From Mycobacterium heidelbergense (GTDB lineage Bacteria > Actinomycetota > Actinomycetes > Mycobacteriales > Mycobacteriaceae), in assembly GCF_010730745.1 (NCBI RefSeq), contig NZ_AP022615.1, positions 930,001-994,000 of the forward strand: a stretch of 64,000 nucleotides of DNA, in the 5' to 3' direction. This document shows, in pieces, positions 1 through 8,205 of the stretch; positions within the stretch are counted from its first letter, which is position 1; the number at the start of each line of letters is the position of its first letter. The notes beneath the pieces are model-generated. The model had not been told where the DNA came from. It saw only the letters and a list, made by a program, of their open reading frames with translations, and made no database searches. The position numbers and the translations under genes are program-made.

Positions 1-429
1 GGCCGTGGAATCGCGCAGCGGGCCCTCGTACGGCGCCACCACCAGCACCCGCGCGCCCCGGCGCACCCCGATCGCGGCGGCGCTGACCAGCGCCGGATCG
101 CCGGGGTCGTCGCCCGCGACGATCAGCACGTCAAGCGGGCCGACCCACGGCGGCGCCTCCTCGGCGAGCGCGATCGGCTCGGAGGCCGCCCCGCCCAGCG
201 TCGCGGCCAGGATCACCCCGGCGGTCTGGGCGGTCCCCCGCCCGGCCACCCAGATCACGCTGCGTGGCCGGTCGTGGGCCCGCAGCGAGTCCAGTTCGCC
301 CTCGGCGGCCGCCGCGGCGATCGCGCGCACCTGCGCGCCCGCCGACGACGCGGCGCGCAGCAGGCCGTCCCGGTCGGCGGCGAGCAGCCCGTCGGCGTCT
401 TCCAGATCGATCAGCCGGGTGGGGTTCAC
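1..429 (-). CDS. TobH/SIS-type phosphosugar isomerase-like protein, 3' end outside window
   Basis: The visible 143 N-terminal residues read through the left edge without a stop. They correspond to the Rv3256c product between manB and manA in M. tuberculosis. The family is TobH-like and related to sugar-isomerase (SIS) domains; its reaction is not settled. An N-terminal segment rich in Asp and Leu is followed by alternating beta-strand-like stretches such as DVLIVAGDD and ARVLVVAPY, as expected for a Rossmann-like SIS fold. The GTG start at 429 overlaps the manB stop by 4 bases (GTGA), so the two genes are translationally coupled. The context suggests a role beside mannose-phosphate metabolism, but that is inference. 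Confidence 0.8.
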   Translation of the reverse strand, partial: MNPTRLIDLEDADGLLAADRDGLLRAASSAGAQVRAIAAAAAEGELDSLRAHDRPRSVIWVAGRGTAQTAGVILAATLGGAASEPIALAEEAPPWVGPLDVLIVAGDDPGDPALVSAAAIGVRRGARVLVVAPYEGPLRDSTA

Positions 430-1823
430 GGGGCGGCCCCCTCGCGCGCCCGGTGGGCGGCGATCTCGGCGCTGACCTGTGCCACCACCGCGTCGACGTC
501 CTCGGTGGTGCGGCCCTCCACGTTGAGCCGCAGCAGCGGCTCGGTGTTGGAGCTGCGCAGGTTGAACCAGCTGCCGTCGCCCAAATCGACGGTCACCCCG
601 TCCAGGTGGTCGACGGACTGGATCCGGGCGCCGAACGACTCCAACACCGCGTCCACGCAGCACGACGCGTCGTCCACCGTGAAGTTGATCTCGCCGGACG
701 ATTCGTAGCGGCGGTAGTCGGCGGTCAGCTCCGACAGGGGCCGTTGCTGCTCGCCGAGGGCGGCCAGCACGTACAGCGCCGCCAGCATCCCGGAGTCGGC
801 GCCCCAGAAGTCGCGGAAGTAGTAGTGCGCCGAATGTTCCCCGCCGAAGATCGCGCCGGTGTCGGCCATCATCGCCTTGATATAGGAGTGCCCCACCCGG
901 GAGCGCAGCGGGGTGCCGCCGCGCTCGGTGATCAGCTCGGGCACCGCGCGCGACGTGATCACGTTGTGGATGACCGCGGCGCCGATCTCGCGGCCCAGCT
1001 CGCGGGCGGCCACCAGGCCGGTCACCGTCGACGGCGCCACGGGCCGCCCGCGTTCGTCGACCACGAAGCACCGGTCGGCGTCCCCGTCGAAGGCCAGGCC
1101 GATATCGGCGCCGGTGTCGCGCACATAGGCCTGCAGGTCCACCAGGTTCGCCGGGTCGAGCGGGTTGGCCTCGTGGTTGGGGAAGGAGCCGTCGAGCTCG
1201 AAGTACAACGGCAGCAAGGTGATCGAGTCGATCGCGCCGAGCACCGCGGGCGCGGTGAGGCCGGCCATGCCGTTGCCGGCGTCGACGGCCACCCGCAGGG
1301 GACGCAGCCCGGAGGTGTCCACCAGCGAGCGCAGGAACGCGCCGTAGTCGGCCAGCACGTCGCGATCGGAGATGGTTCCGGGCGGCCCGTCATACGTTGC
1401 GACGCCGGCGATCACGTCGTCGCCGATGACGCCCAGGCCGGTGTCGGCGCCGACGGGTTTCGCGCCGGCCCGGCACAGCTTGATGCCGTTGTAGGCCGAC
1501 GGGTTGTGGCTCGCGGTGAACATCGCGCCGGGGCAGTCCAGCGACCCCGACGCGAAGTAGAGCTGGTCGGTGGACGACAACCCGATCCGCACCACGTCCA
1601 GGCCCTGGCCGGTCACCCCGGCCGCGAACGCGGCGGCCAGCGCCGGCGAGCTGTCCCGCATGTCGTGGCCGAGCACCACCTGACGCGCGCCCTCGGCGCG
1701 CATCAGCCTGGCGAACGCGGCGCCCAGGTCCGCGACCAGCGGCTCGTCGAGCTCTTCACCGACCAGCCCGCGCACGTCGTACGCCTTGACGACACGGCGG
1801 ACAGTCGCGGCGGGCCGAGACAT
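426..1823 (-). CDS. manB: phosphomannomutase ManB (Rv3257c type)
   Basis: This 465-residue alpha-D-phosphohexomutase interconverts mannose-6-phosphate and mannose-1-phosphate for GDP-mannose, lipoarabinomannan and phosphatidylinositol mannoside synthesis. The phosphoserine loop TASHNPS is at residues 103-109 (Ser105), the metal loop DGDADR at 246-251 and the sugar-binding loop GGEHS near 327-331. The C-terminal SSNTEP phosphate-binding loop is also present. The ATG at 1823 was chosen over the upstream in-frame start at 1844 because AGGAGG lies seven bases before it and M. tuberculosis ManB begins at the equivalent residue. It leads a run with the TobH-like gene. All family key residues are present. 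Confidence 0.95.
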   Translation of the reverse strand: MSRPAATVRRVVKAYDVRGLVGEELDEPLVADLGAAFARLMRAEGARQVVLGHDMRDSSPALAAAFAAGVTGQGLDVVRIGLSSTDQLYFASGSLDCPGAMFTASHNPSAYNGIKLCRAGAKPVGADTGLGVIGDDVIAGVATYDGPPGTISDRDVLADYGAFLRSLVDTSGLRPLRVAVDAGNGMAGLTAPAVLGAIDSITLLPLYFELDGSFPNHEANPLDPANLVDLQAYVRDTGADIGLAFDGDADRCFVVDERGRPVAPSTVTGLVAARELGREIGAAVIHNVITSRAVPELITERGGTPLRSRVGHSYIKAMMADTGAIFGGEHSAHYYFRDFWGADSGMLAALYVLAALGEQQRPLSELTADYRRYESSGEINFTVDDASCCVDAVLESFGARIQSVDHLDGVTVDLGDGSWFNLRSSNTEPLLRLNVEGRTTEDVDAVVAQVSAEIAAHRAREGAAP

Positions 1824-1936
1824 GCGGGGGCCTCCTGACACCATGGATTGCTTCGCCTCTTGGGCGCCAGCCTATCGGCCCGGGGAACCGCACCGGCCGC
1901 GACGGTGCGCGGAACTTCGGGGCGCGTGAGCCGCCG

Positions 1937-2392
1937 CTAGTCACTCGGGTCGGGCAGCACCCGCAGATGTCCGCGGCGGCGCCCCGAACGCTGCTCGGCC
2001 GGCGCGAGCAGACCGCTGCTCGGCGCGGTGGCGTGCGCCCCGGAGTGGTGCAGGTGGGGGTCGGAGAAGCCGTTCCGCGGCGCGGCGGCCGCCCCGTCGG
2101 GCAGGCCGTGATCGCCCGGGCGGCCCTCGCGCACCGCGTCGGCCAGGGCGACCAGGTCGTCCTCGTCGGGATGGGCGGGCTCGGAAAGGAGGGGTCCGGC
2201 GTGGCGCACGAGGTCCCATCCGCGGGGCGCGGTGATCCGGCCGGCATGGCCGACGCACAGGTCCCACGAATGCGGTTCGCGGGCGGTCGCGAGGGGACCG
2301 ACCACCGCCGTCGAGTCCGAGTAGACGAACGTCAGGGTCGCCACGGCATAGTGCGGACACCCGGGCCGGCAGCAGCGACGGGGAACGTTCAC
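1937..2392 (-). CDS. DUF3499 protein (Rv3258c homologue)
   Basis: This 151-residue actinobacterial protein of unknown function has a conserved first half. That half starts VPRRCCRPGCPHYAVATLTF and carries a later Cys in the stretch WDLCVGHAGR. The CC-x3-C and C-x2-H pattern looks like a small zinc site, which is inference. The second half is low-complexity, rich in His, Pro and Ala, and poorly conserved. The GTG at 2392 is preferred over the longer upstream frame because TAACCT at 2400-2405 would place transcription start at 2393, giving an essentially leaderless mRNA. It is divergent from the metallopeptidase-like gene. Confidence 0.85.
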   Translation of the reverse strand: MNVPRRCCRPGCPHYAVATLTFVYSDSTAVVGPLATAREPHSWDLCVGHAGRITAPRGWDLVRHAGPLLSEPAHPDEDDLVALADAVREGRPGDHGLPDGAAAAPRNGFSDPHLHHSGAHATAPSSGLLAPAEQRSGRRRGHLRVLPDPSD

Positions 2393-2399
2393 GATCGAA

Positions 2400-2405
2400 A
2401 GGTTA
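2400..2405 (-). promoter_or_regulatory. -10 box of the DUF3499 gene
   Basis: TAACCT on the minus strand matches TANNNT. Placing its last base at -7 puts +1 one base before the GTG at 2392. Confidence 0.5.
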
Positions 2406-2469
2406 TCGTGCACAAACGCCGCGGAAGCGCCGGACACGCGCATTCGCCCGGCCCGCGATGTGCAACCGT

Positions 2470-2475
2470 TACCAT
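2470..2475 (+). promoter_or_regulatory. -10 box for a leaderless metallopeptidase-like gene
   Basis: TACCAT matches TANNNT. With its last base at -7, +1 falls exactly on the GTG at 2482. This supports the longer form of the protein over the internal ATG at 2539. Confidence 0.5.
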
Positions 2476-2481
2476 CGGCGC

Positions 2482-2961
2482 GTGGACGATTCGCGGCGCC
2501 GGGCCGCTTCATCCCGGGCGTCCCGACGGGGCCGCGACATGCGCGGTCCGCTGCTGCCGCCGACCGTGCCGGGATGGCGCAGCCGCGCCGAGCGGTTCGA
2601 CATGGCGGTGCTGGAGGCCTACGAGCCCATCGAGCGGCGCTGGCAGGAGCGGGTGTCGGAGCTCGACGTGGCCGTCGACGAAATCCCGCGCATCGCCGCG
2701 AAGGATCCGGACAGCGTGCAGTGGCCGCCCGAGGTCATCGCCGACGGGCCAATTGCGCTGGCCCGCCTGATCCCCGCCGGCGTGGACGTGCGCGGCAATG
2801 CCACGCGGGCACGAATCGTCTTGTTCCGCAAGCCGATTGAGCGACGGGCCAAGGACACCGTCGAACTCGACGAGTTGTTGCACGAGATCCTGGTGGCCCA
2901 GGTGGCCATCTACTTGGACGTCGAGCCGTCGGTCATCGACCCGACGATCGACGACGAATAA
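2482..2961 (+). CDS. zincin-like metallopeptidase family protein with degenerate active site (Rv3259 homologue)
   Basis: This 159-residue protein belongs to the small actinobacterial zincin_1-like group. The body from MRGPLLPPTVPGW onward is the conserved part. The first 19 residues are Arg- and Ser-rich and may be disordered. The family normally carries HExxH, but here the site reads HEILV (His134-Glu135), so the second zinc-binding His is replaced by Val. A peptidase role is therefore doubtful. The tail is very acidic (PTIDDE). The GTG start is supported by a -10 box positioned for a leaderless transcript. An alternative ATG at 2539 would give 140 residues. Confidence 0.8.
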   Translation: MDDSRRRAASSRASRRGRDMRGPLLPPTVPGWRSRAERFDMAVLEAYEPIERRWQERVSELDVAVDEIPRIAAKDPDSVQWPPEVIADGPIALARLIPAGVDVRGNATRARIVLFRKPIERRAKDTVELDELLHEILVAQVAIYLDVEPSVIDPTIDDE

Positions 2962-2982
2962 CGTTGCGGCCGCGCGCCAAGC

Positions 2983-3348
2983 TCAGATGATGCCGCGCTT
3001 GAGGCGGCGGCGCTCACGCTCGGAGAGGCCGCCCCAGATGCCGAAGCGTTCGTCGTGCGCCAGCGCGTACTCCAGGCATTCATGACGCACCTCGCAGCCG
3101 AGGCAGATCTTCTTGGCCTCACGGGTCGAGCCGCCCTTTTCCGGGAAAAAGGCCTCGGGATCCGTTTGCGCGCACAGCGCGCGGTCCTGCCATTGGTCCG
3201 CGGTCGTCGGCGGCAGGGGCTCGGGCTCGAATGCGACTGGCGCATCAGGAACCACGGTCAGGTGGGGACGGGCGATTGGCGCCGGCGCCGAGCCCAGGGT
3301 GATGTGCGGTGTGCCTGTCATAACGCCCCGAAGGTGCTCATAAGACAT
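2983..3348 (-). CDS. whiB2: WhiB2 iron-sulfur transcriptional regulator
   Basis: This 121-residue Wbl protein is the mycobacterial counterpart of Streptomyces WhiB and is needed for septation and division. The four cluster-binding cysteines lie in CAQTDPEAFFPEK, then C-x2-C-x5-C (ICLGCEVRHEC). The GIWGG turn and the basic C-terminal segment RERRRLKRGII, which contacts DNA, follow. The N-terminal 35 residues extend beyond the short M. tuberculosis form and have no recognised domain. The ATG at 3348 has GAGGAGG about ten bases upstream. The gene is monocistronic, with a 332-base low-G+C region upstream shared with divergent fbiA. Confidence 0.95.
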   Translation of the reverse strand: MSYEHLRGVMTGTPHITLGSAPAPIARPHLTVVPDAPVAFEPEPLPPTTADQWQDRALCAQTDPEAFFPEKGGSTREAKKICLGCEVRHECLEYALAHDERFGIWGGLSERERRRLKRGII

Positions 3349-3680
3349 GCTTCGTCCGCCTCCTCAGCTTTGAATTGAGAGAGTTAAAGTGAGTCCCGCT
3401 GTTCTGATGTTCAGACAATTCGAACAAGTGATCGAATCTCGGCCTGCGACACCGGAATCGGCTGGCCAACCGGGAAATGACACTGTTGTGATTAGACACT
3501 CGTTGACCTGCTTGGTCAAGCCTTATGCCGCATTTCCATATCATCTCGTGACGAAATTTCGGCGTTTCTGTTGTTTTGGTCGATCGGCGTGTCGATCACA
3601 CTCGGCATGACTTTCCTTTTTCGGTCGTCGATTTCGGTCGTCGAAACGGGCGTCGTCGTGGGGCAGTACTGTCGGGCGAT
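3349..3680. promoter_or_regulatory. whiB2-fbiA divergent intergenic region
   Basis: This is a 332-base non-coding stretch, clearly more A+T-rich than its surroundings and with no open frame resembling a gene. It must hold the whiB2 promoter and leader on the minus strand and the fbiA promoter on the plus strand. TACTGT at 3667-3672 is a good -10 candidate for fbiA, placing +1 at 3679, two bases before the GTG. No riboswitch-like structure was recognised. Confidence 0.55.
3619..3644 (+). repeat. perfect 13-bp tandem repeat upstream of fbiA
   Basis: TTTCGGTCGTCGA occurs twice head to tail at 3619-3631 and 3632-3644. It ends 22 bases before the predicted fbiA -10 box, so it overlaps the -35 to -60 region and could be a tandem operator. 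No regulator is known to me for it. Confidence 0.6.
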
Positions 3681-4676
3681 GTGAAGGTCACCGTTCTGGT
3701 CGGTGGGGTCGGCGGCGCCCGCTTCCTGCTGGGGGTCCAGCAGCTGCTCGGGCTCGGTCAGTTCCAGGCGCGGCAGCGCCCGGGCGCCGACAGCCACGAG
3801 CTCACCGCGGTCGTCAACGTCGGCGACGACGCCTGGATCCACGGGCTGCGTGTCTGTCCGGACCTGGACACGTGCATGTACACCTTAGGCGGAGGCGTCG
3901 ACCCGGAGCGAGGGTGGGGTCACCGCGACGAAACCTGGCACGCCAAGGAGGAATTGGCGCGCTACGGCGTGCAGCCGGACTGGTTCGGGCTGGGCGACCG
4001 CGACCTGGGCACCCACCTGGTGCGCACCCAGATGCTGCGGGCCGGCTACCCGCTCTCGCAGATCACCACCGCGCTGTGCGACCGCTGGCAACCGGGCGCT
4101 CGGTTGCTGCCGGCCACCGACGACCGCTGCGAGACGCACGTGGTGATCACCGATCCGGACGGCGACGGCCGCCGGGCGATCCACTTCCAGGAGTGGTGGG
4201 TGCGGTACCGGGCCCAGGTGCCCACCCACAGCTTCGCGTTCGTCGGCGCCGAAAAGGCCGACGCCGCAGCCGAAGCGGTGCAGGCCATCGCCGACGCCGA
4301 CGTCATCCTGCTGGCGCCGTCCAACCCGGTGGTGAGCGTCGGCGCCATCCTGGCCGTCCCCGGCATCCGCGGTGCGCTGCGGGCGGCCCGGGCCCCGATC
4401 GTCGGCTACTCGCCGATCGTCGGCGGAAAGCCGTTGCGCGGCATGGCCGATGCCTGCCTGTCCGTGATCGGCGTCGAGTCCACCGCGGAGGCGGTCGGCC
4501 GCCATTACGGGGCGCGGCGGGCCGCCGGGATACTGGACTGCTGGCTGGTCCACGAGGGCGACTCGGCCGAGATCGAGGGGGTCGCCGTGCGCGCGATACC
4601 GCTGTTGATGAGCGACCCTAAGGCGACGGCCGAGATGGTCCGGGCCGGGCTCGAGCTCGCGGGCCTGGAGGCGTGA
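3681..4676 (+). CDS. fbiA: FbiA, phosphoenolpyruvate/2-phospho-L-lactate transferase of F420 synthesis
   Basis: This 331-residue CofD/FbiA family enzyme transfers the phospho-enolpyruvyl (or lactyl) moiety from its guanylylated donor to the deazaflavin Fo, giving the F420-0 core. The family signature GGVGGARF is at residues 8-15 and NVGDDAWIHGLRVCPDLDT follows. PSNPVVSVG and a C-terminal stretch of typical length are also present. The GTG at 3681 lies two bases after the predicted transcription start. The stop overlaps fbiB by 4 bases, forming a coupled fbiAB operon. The product is cytoplasmic and supports F420-dependent reductases, including those that activate nitroimidazoles. Confidence 0.95.
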   Translation: MKVTVLVGGVGGARFLLGVQQLLGLGQFQARQRPGADSHELTAVVNVGDDAWIHGLRVCPDLDTCMYTLGGGVDPERGWGHRDETWHAKEELARYGVQPDWFGLGDRDLGTHLVRTQMLRAGYPLSQITTALCDRWQPGARLLPATDDRCETHVVITDPDGDGRRAIHFQEWWVRYRAQVPTHSFAFVGAEKADAAAEAVQAIADADVILLAPSNPVVSVGAILAVPGIRGALRAARAPIVGYSPIVGGKPLRGMADACLSVIGVESTAEAVGRHYGARRAAGILDCWLVHEGDSAEIEGVAVRAIPLLMSDPKATAEMVRAGLELAGLEA

Positions 4677-6031
4677 GCGGCATGAATCCTCCGAAGGAGC
4701 ATGGCACCGCCTCGAGGATCGAGATCCTGCCCGTCGCCGGGCTTCCCGAGTTCCGGCCCGGCGACGATCTCGGCGCCGCCGTCGCCGCCGCCGCGCCCTG
4801 GCTGCGCGACGGCGACGTCGTCGTCGTGACCAGCAAGGCGGTGTCCAAGTGCGAGGGCCGGCTGGTGCCGGCGCCGCGGGACGTCGAGGAGCGGGACGCG
4901 CTGCGCCGCAGGCTGATCGACGACGAGGCGGTGCGCGTGTTGGCGCGCAAGGGCCGAACGCTGATCACCGAGAACCGGCTCGGGCTGGTCCAGGCCGCCG
5001 CCGGCGTGGACGGATCCAACGTGGGCCGCGACGAGTTGGCGCTGCTGCCGGTCGACCCGGACGCCAGCGCCGCGACGCTGCGCGCCGGGCTGCGGGAGCG
5101 GCTCGGCGTCGACGTCGCCGTGGTCGTCACCGACACGATGGGCCGCGCCTGGCGCAACGGCCAGACCGACGCGGCGGTCGGCGCGTCGGGTCTTGCTGTG
5201 CTGCACAGCTATTCGGGGGCCGTCGACCGGCACGGCAACGAGCTGCTCGTCACCGAGGTCGCGATCGCCGACGAGGTCGCGGCGGCCGCCGATCTGGTCA
5301 AGGGCAAGCTGACCGCGATGCCGGTGGCCGTGGTGCGCGGGCTCAGCGTGGCCGACGACGGTTCGACGGCGCGGCGGCTGCTGCGGCCGGGCACCGAAGA
5401 CCTGTTCTGGCTCGGCACCGCGGAGGCCCTCGACATGGGCCGCCGGCAGGCCCAGCTGTCGCGCCGATCGGTGCGCCGGTTCAGCGGCGAGCCGGTGCCG
5501 CCGGAGCTGGTCGAGGCCGCGGTCGCCGAGGCCCTCACCGCGCCGGCCCCCCACCACACCCGGCCGGTGCGGTTCGTGTGGCTGCAGGATCCGGCCACCC
5601 GGACCCGGCTGCTGGACCGCATGAAAGACAAGTGGCGCCGCGACCTTGCCGGTGACGGCCGGCCCGCCGAATCTATCGACCGCCGGGTGGCGCGCGGCGG
5701 GATCCTCTACGACGCACCGGAGGTCGTCGTCCCGTTCCTGGTCCCCGAGGGTGCGCACGCCTACCCCGACGCCGACCGCACCGACGCCGAGCACACCATG
5801 TTCACGGTCGCGGTGGGGGCGGCCGTGCAGGCCCTGCTGGTCGCGCTGGCGGTGCGCGGGCTGGGCAGCTGCTGGATCGGCTCGACGATCTTCGCCGCCG
5901 ACCTCGTCCGCGCCGAGCTCGGGCTGCCCGCCGACTGGGAACCGTTGGGCGCCATCGCGATCGGCTACGCCTCCGAAGCGGCCGGGTTGCGCGACCCGGC
6001 CGACACCGGGGACTTGCTGATCCGCAGGTAA
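4673..6031 (+). CDS. fbiB: FbiB, bifunctional F420:gamma-glutamyl ligase
   Basis: This 452-residue two-domain protein completes coenzyme F420. Residues about 1-250 form the CofE-like ligase that adds the poly-gamma-glutamate tail (DGDVVVVTSK and DTMGRAWRNGQTD are recognisable). Residues about 260-452 form an FMN-binding nitroreductase-fold domain (SRRSVRRFSGEPV, APAPHHTRPVRF, GLGSCWIGS) that reduces dehydro-F420-0 in mycobacteria. The domain fusion is normal for actinobacteria. It starts at a GTG inside the fbiA stop (GTGA), so translation is coupled. Its TAA stop forms part of the predicted -10 box of mamA. No defect is visible. Confidence 0.95.
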   Translation: MSGMNPPKEHGTASRIEILPVAGLPEFRPGDDLGAAVAAAAPWLRDGDVVVVTSKAVSKCEGRLVPAPRDVEERDALRRRLIDDEAVRVLARKGRTLITENRLGLVQAAAGVDGSNVGRDELALLPVDPDASAATLRAGLRERLGVDVAVVVTDTMGRAWRNGQTDAAVGASGLAVLHSYSGAVDRHGNELLVTEVAIADEVAAAADLVKGKLTAMPVAVVRGLSVADDGSTARRLLRPGTEDLFWLGTAEALDMGRRQAQLSRRSVRRFSGEPVPPELVEAAVAEALTAPAPHHTRPVRFVWLQDPATRTRLLDRMKDKWRRDLAGDGRPAESIDRRVARGGILYDAPEVVVPFLVPEGAHAYPDADRTDAEHTMFTVAVGAAVQALLVALAVRGLGSCWIGSTIFAADLVRAELGLPADWEPLGAIAIGYASEAAGLRDPADTGDLLIRR

Positions 6032-6041
6032 TACTGGGCCC

Positions 6042-7619
6042 ATGAAGACGTTCGCGGGCAAGGCGGCGGCGTCGGCCGACAAGGTCCGCGGCGGCTACTA
6101 CACCCCCGCGCCGGTGGCCCGGTTCCTGGCCGGATGGGTTCGCCGGGCCGGTCCGCGGATCGTCGATCCCTCCTGCGGCGACGGCGCGATCCTGCGCGAG
6201 CTGGCCGCGCTCGGGGGCCGGGCGCACGGCGTGGAACTCATCCCGCGGGAGGCGGCCAAGTCGCGGGAGTTCGCCCCCGTCGACGCCGACAACCTGTTCA
6301 CCTGGCTGGCCAGCACCGAGGCCGGCGGCTGGGACGGCGTCGCGGGCAACCCGCCCTACATCCGTTTCGGCAATTGGGCCGCCGACCAACGAGAGCCGGC
6401 GTTGGAGCTGATGCGGCGCGAGGGGCTGCGCCCCAGCAGGCTGACCAACGCGTGGGTTCCCTTCGTCGTCGCGAGCACCGTCCTGGTGCGCGACGGCGGC
6501 CGGGTGGGCCTGGTCCTTCCCGCGGAATTGCTTCAGGTCACCTACGCCGCCCAGCTGCGCGACTTCCTGCTGAGCCGCTTCACCGACATCACGCTGCTGA
6601 CGTTCGAGCGGCTGGTGTTCGACGGCGTCCTGCAGGAGGTCGTGTTGTTCTGCGGCGTCGTCGGCGCGGGCCCGGCGCGGATCCGCACGGTGCAGCTCGT
6701 CGACGCGAACGCGTTGGCGCACGCCGATCTTGACGTCGAGTCGGCCCCCGCCCTGCCGCACGAAAACGAAAAGTGGACCACGTATTTCCTCGACCCCGCC
6801 GCGATCCGGCTGCTGCGCACGCTCAGGCGGTCGACGGCCATGACCCGGCTCGGGTCCCTCGCCGGCGTGGACGTGGGCATCGTGACGGGCCGCAACAGCT
6901 TCTTCACATTCACCGACGAGCAGGCGCGGGGGCTCGGGCTGACGCGACACTGCGTCCCGCTCGTCTCGCGCAGCGCGCAGTTGTCCGGGCTGATCTACGA
7001 CACCGACTGCCGGGCGGGCGATGTCGCCGCCGGCCACCGGACCTGGCTGCTCGACGCGCCGCCCGAGCCGGCCGACGCCGAGCTGGCCGCGCACATCGGC
7101 GCGGGTGAGGCCGCCGGCGTGCACCGGGGCTACAAGTGCTCGGTCCGCGAGCCATGGTGGAGCACGCCGTCGCTGTGGATTCCGGACCTGTTCATGCTGC
7201 GCCAGATCCACCGGGCGCCGCGGCTGACCGTCAACGCCGCCGGGGCGACGAGCACCGACACCGTGCATCGGGTGCGGCTGGCGCCGGGTGTGGACCCGGT
7301 CGCGCTGGCCGCGGTGTTCCACAACAGCGTGACGTTCGCCTTCACCGAGATCATGGGCCGCAGTTACGGTGGGGGCATCTTGGAGCTGGAACCCGCGGAG
7401 GCCGAGCAGCTTCCCGTCCCCGCACCGGCGCACGCCGGCGCCGACCTCGCCTGCGACGTCGACCTGTTGCTGAAGGCCAACGAGATCGACAAGGCGCTCG
7501 ACGTCGTCGACCGTCGCGTTCTGATCGACGGCCTCGGCCTGTCGCCGGACGTCGTGGCGCAATGCCGCGCGGCGTGGGTCGCGCTTCGAGGTCGCCGAAC
7601 GCGGCGGGGATCCCGTTGA
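6042..7619 (+). CDS. mamA: MamA-type orphan adenine-N6 DNA methyltransferase
   Basis: The 525-residue protein matches the position and family of Rv3263 (MamA), which in M. tuberculosis methylates adenine in CTGGAG and tunes promoters. The SAM-binding motif I VDPSCGDGAI is at residues 41-50 and the catalytic NPPY at 103-106. The C-terminal half (about 280-525) is the target-recognition region. No restriction endonuclease is adjacent, so it is an orphan methyltransferase. TAATAC at 6029-6034 would place +1 at 6041, one base before the ATG, giving a near-leaderless mRNA. Its stop overlaps the next gene as TTGA. Whether the target site is unchanged cannot be read from sequence alone. Confidence 0.9.
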   Translation: MKTFAGKAAASADKVRGGYYTPAPVARFLAGWVRRAGPRIVDPSCGDGAILRELAALGGRAHGVELIPREAAKSREFAPVDADNLFTWLASTEAGGWDGVAGNPPYIRFGNWAADQREPALELMRREGLRPSRLTNAWVPFVVASTVLVRDGGRVGLVLPAELLQVTYAAQLRDFLLSRFTDITLLTFERLVFDGVLQEVVLFCGVVGAGPARIRTVQLVDANALAHADLDVESAPALPHENEKWTTYFLDPAAIRLLRTLRRSTAMTRLGSLAGVDVGIVTGRNSFFTFTDEQARGLGLTRHCVPLVSRSAQLSGLIYDTDCRAGDVAAGHRTWLLDAPPEPADAELAAHIGAGEAAGVHRGYKCSVREPWWSTPSLWIPDLFMLRQIHRAPRLTVNAAGATSTDTVHRVRLAPGVDPVALAAVFHNSVTFAFTEIMGRSYGGGILELEPAEAEQLPVPAPAHAGADLACDVDLLLKANEIDKALDVVDRRVLIDGLGLSPDVVAQCRAAWVALRGRRTRRGSR

Positions 7620-8161
7620 GCCTCAGGGATTCGGCGATCTCGATCCTCACCGAGTGGCGGCCCGCCGACCCGGCGCAGGATTCGCTGCGCCACGCCGTGC
7701 TGGCCTTCGTGCACGGCCGCGCCGACGCGTGCCGCCGCGAGTGCGTGCCCGGCCACGTCACCGCGTCGGCGCTGGTGCTCGACGACGCGGGCACCCGGGT
7801 GCTGCTGACGTTGCACCCCCGGCTGGGCCGGTGGGTGCAGCTAGGCGGGCACTGCGATGACGACGACGCCGACATCGTCGCGGCGGCGTTGCGCGAGGCC
7901 ACCGAGGAGTCCGGCGTCGACGGCCTGCGCATCGCGCCCGAACTGGCCGCCGTGCACGTCCACCCGGTCACCTGCTCGCTGGGCGTGCCGACCCGCCACC
8001 TCGACCTGCAGTTCGTGGCGCGCGCGCCGGCCGGCGCGCGGATCGCGATCAGCGACGAATCGGACGACCTGCGGTGGTGGCCGGCCGACGCGCTGCCCTC
8101 CGATACAGACCACGCGCTGGCGTACCTCGTCGCCCGCGCGACGCGCCGAGCGTCACGCTAG
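7616..8161 (+). CDS. Nudix hydrolase coupled to mamA
   Basis: This 181-residue Nudix protein has its box at residues about 78-100 (GHCDDDDADIV then REATEESG). The REATEESG core with its catalytic glutamates is intact, and an Asp replaces the usual first Glu. The family hydrolyses nucleoside diphosphates linked to another moiety; the substrate here is unknown. The start is a TTG overlapping the mamA stop by 4 bases (TTGA), implying translational coupling. The 3' end runs into a 62-bp hairpin repeat and overlaps the stop of the convergent DUF559 gene by 4 bases. M. tuberculosis Rv3263 has no such partner as far as I recall. Confidence 0.85.
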   Translation: MSLRDSAISILTEWRPADPAQDSLRHAVLAFVHGRADACRRECVPGHVTASALVLDDAGTRVLLTLHPRLGRWVQLGGHCDDDDADIVAAALREATEESGVDGLRIAPELAAVHVHPVTCSLGVPTRHLDLQFVARAPAGARIAISDESDDLRWWPADALPSDTDHALAYLVARATRRASR

Positions 8162-8205
8162 CGTGGCCGTCGACGCCGAGCGCCACGCTGGCGTGACGCT
8201 CGGCG
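8144..8205 (+). repeat. 62-bp hairpin repeat, copy 1
   Basis: Two 24-base arms (8144-8167 and 8182-8205) are reverse complements with one mismatch, separated by a 14-base loop. A second copy lies at 9077-9138 in the same orientation with only a few differences. This copy encodes the last residues of both convergent genes and could also act as a bidirectional terminator. Confidence 0.85.

Noticed and set aside
264..1838. Long plus-strand frame antisense to manB
   Set aside because: It is a high-G+C shadow: its residues are Arg/Gly/Ala/Val-rich without domain motifs, while the minus strand encodes a complete phosphomannomutase.
4505..6082. Long minus-strand frame across fbiB
   Set aside because: It lies wholly antisense to fbiA-fbiB and shows only biased composition.
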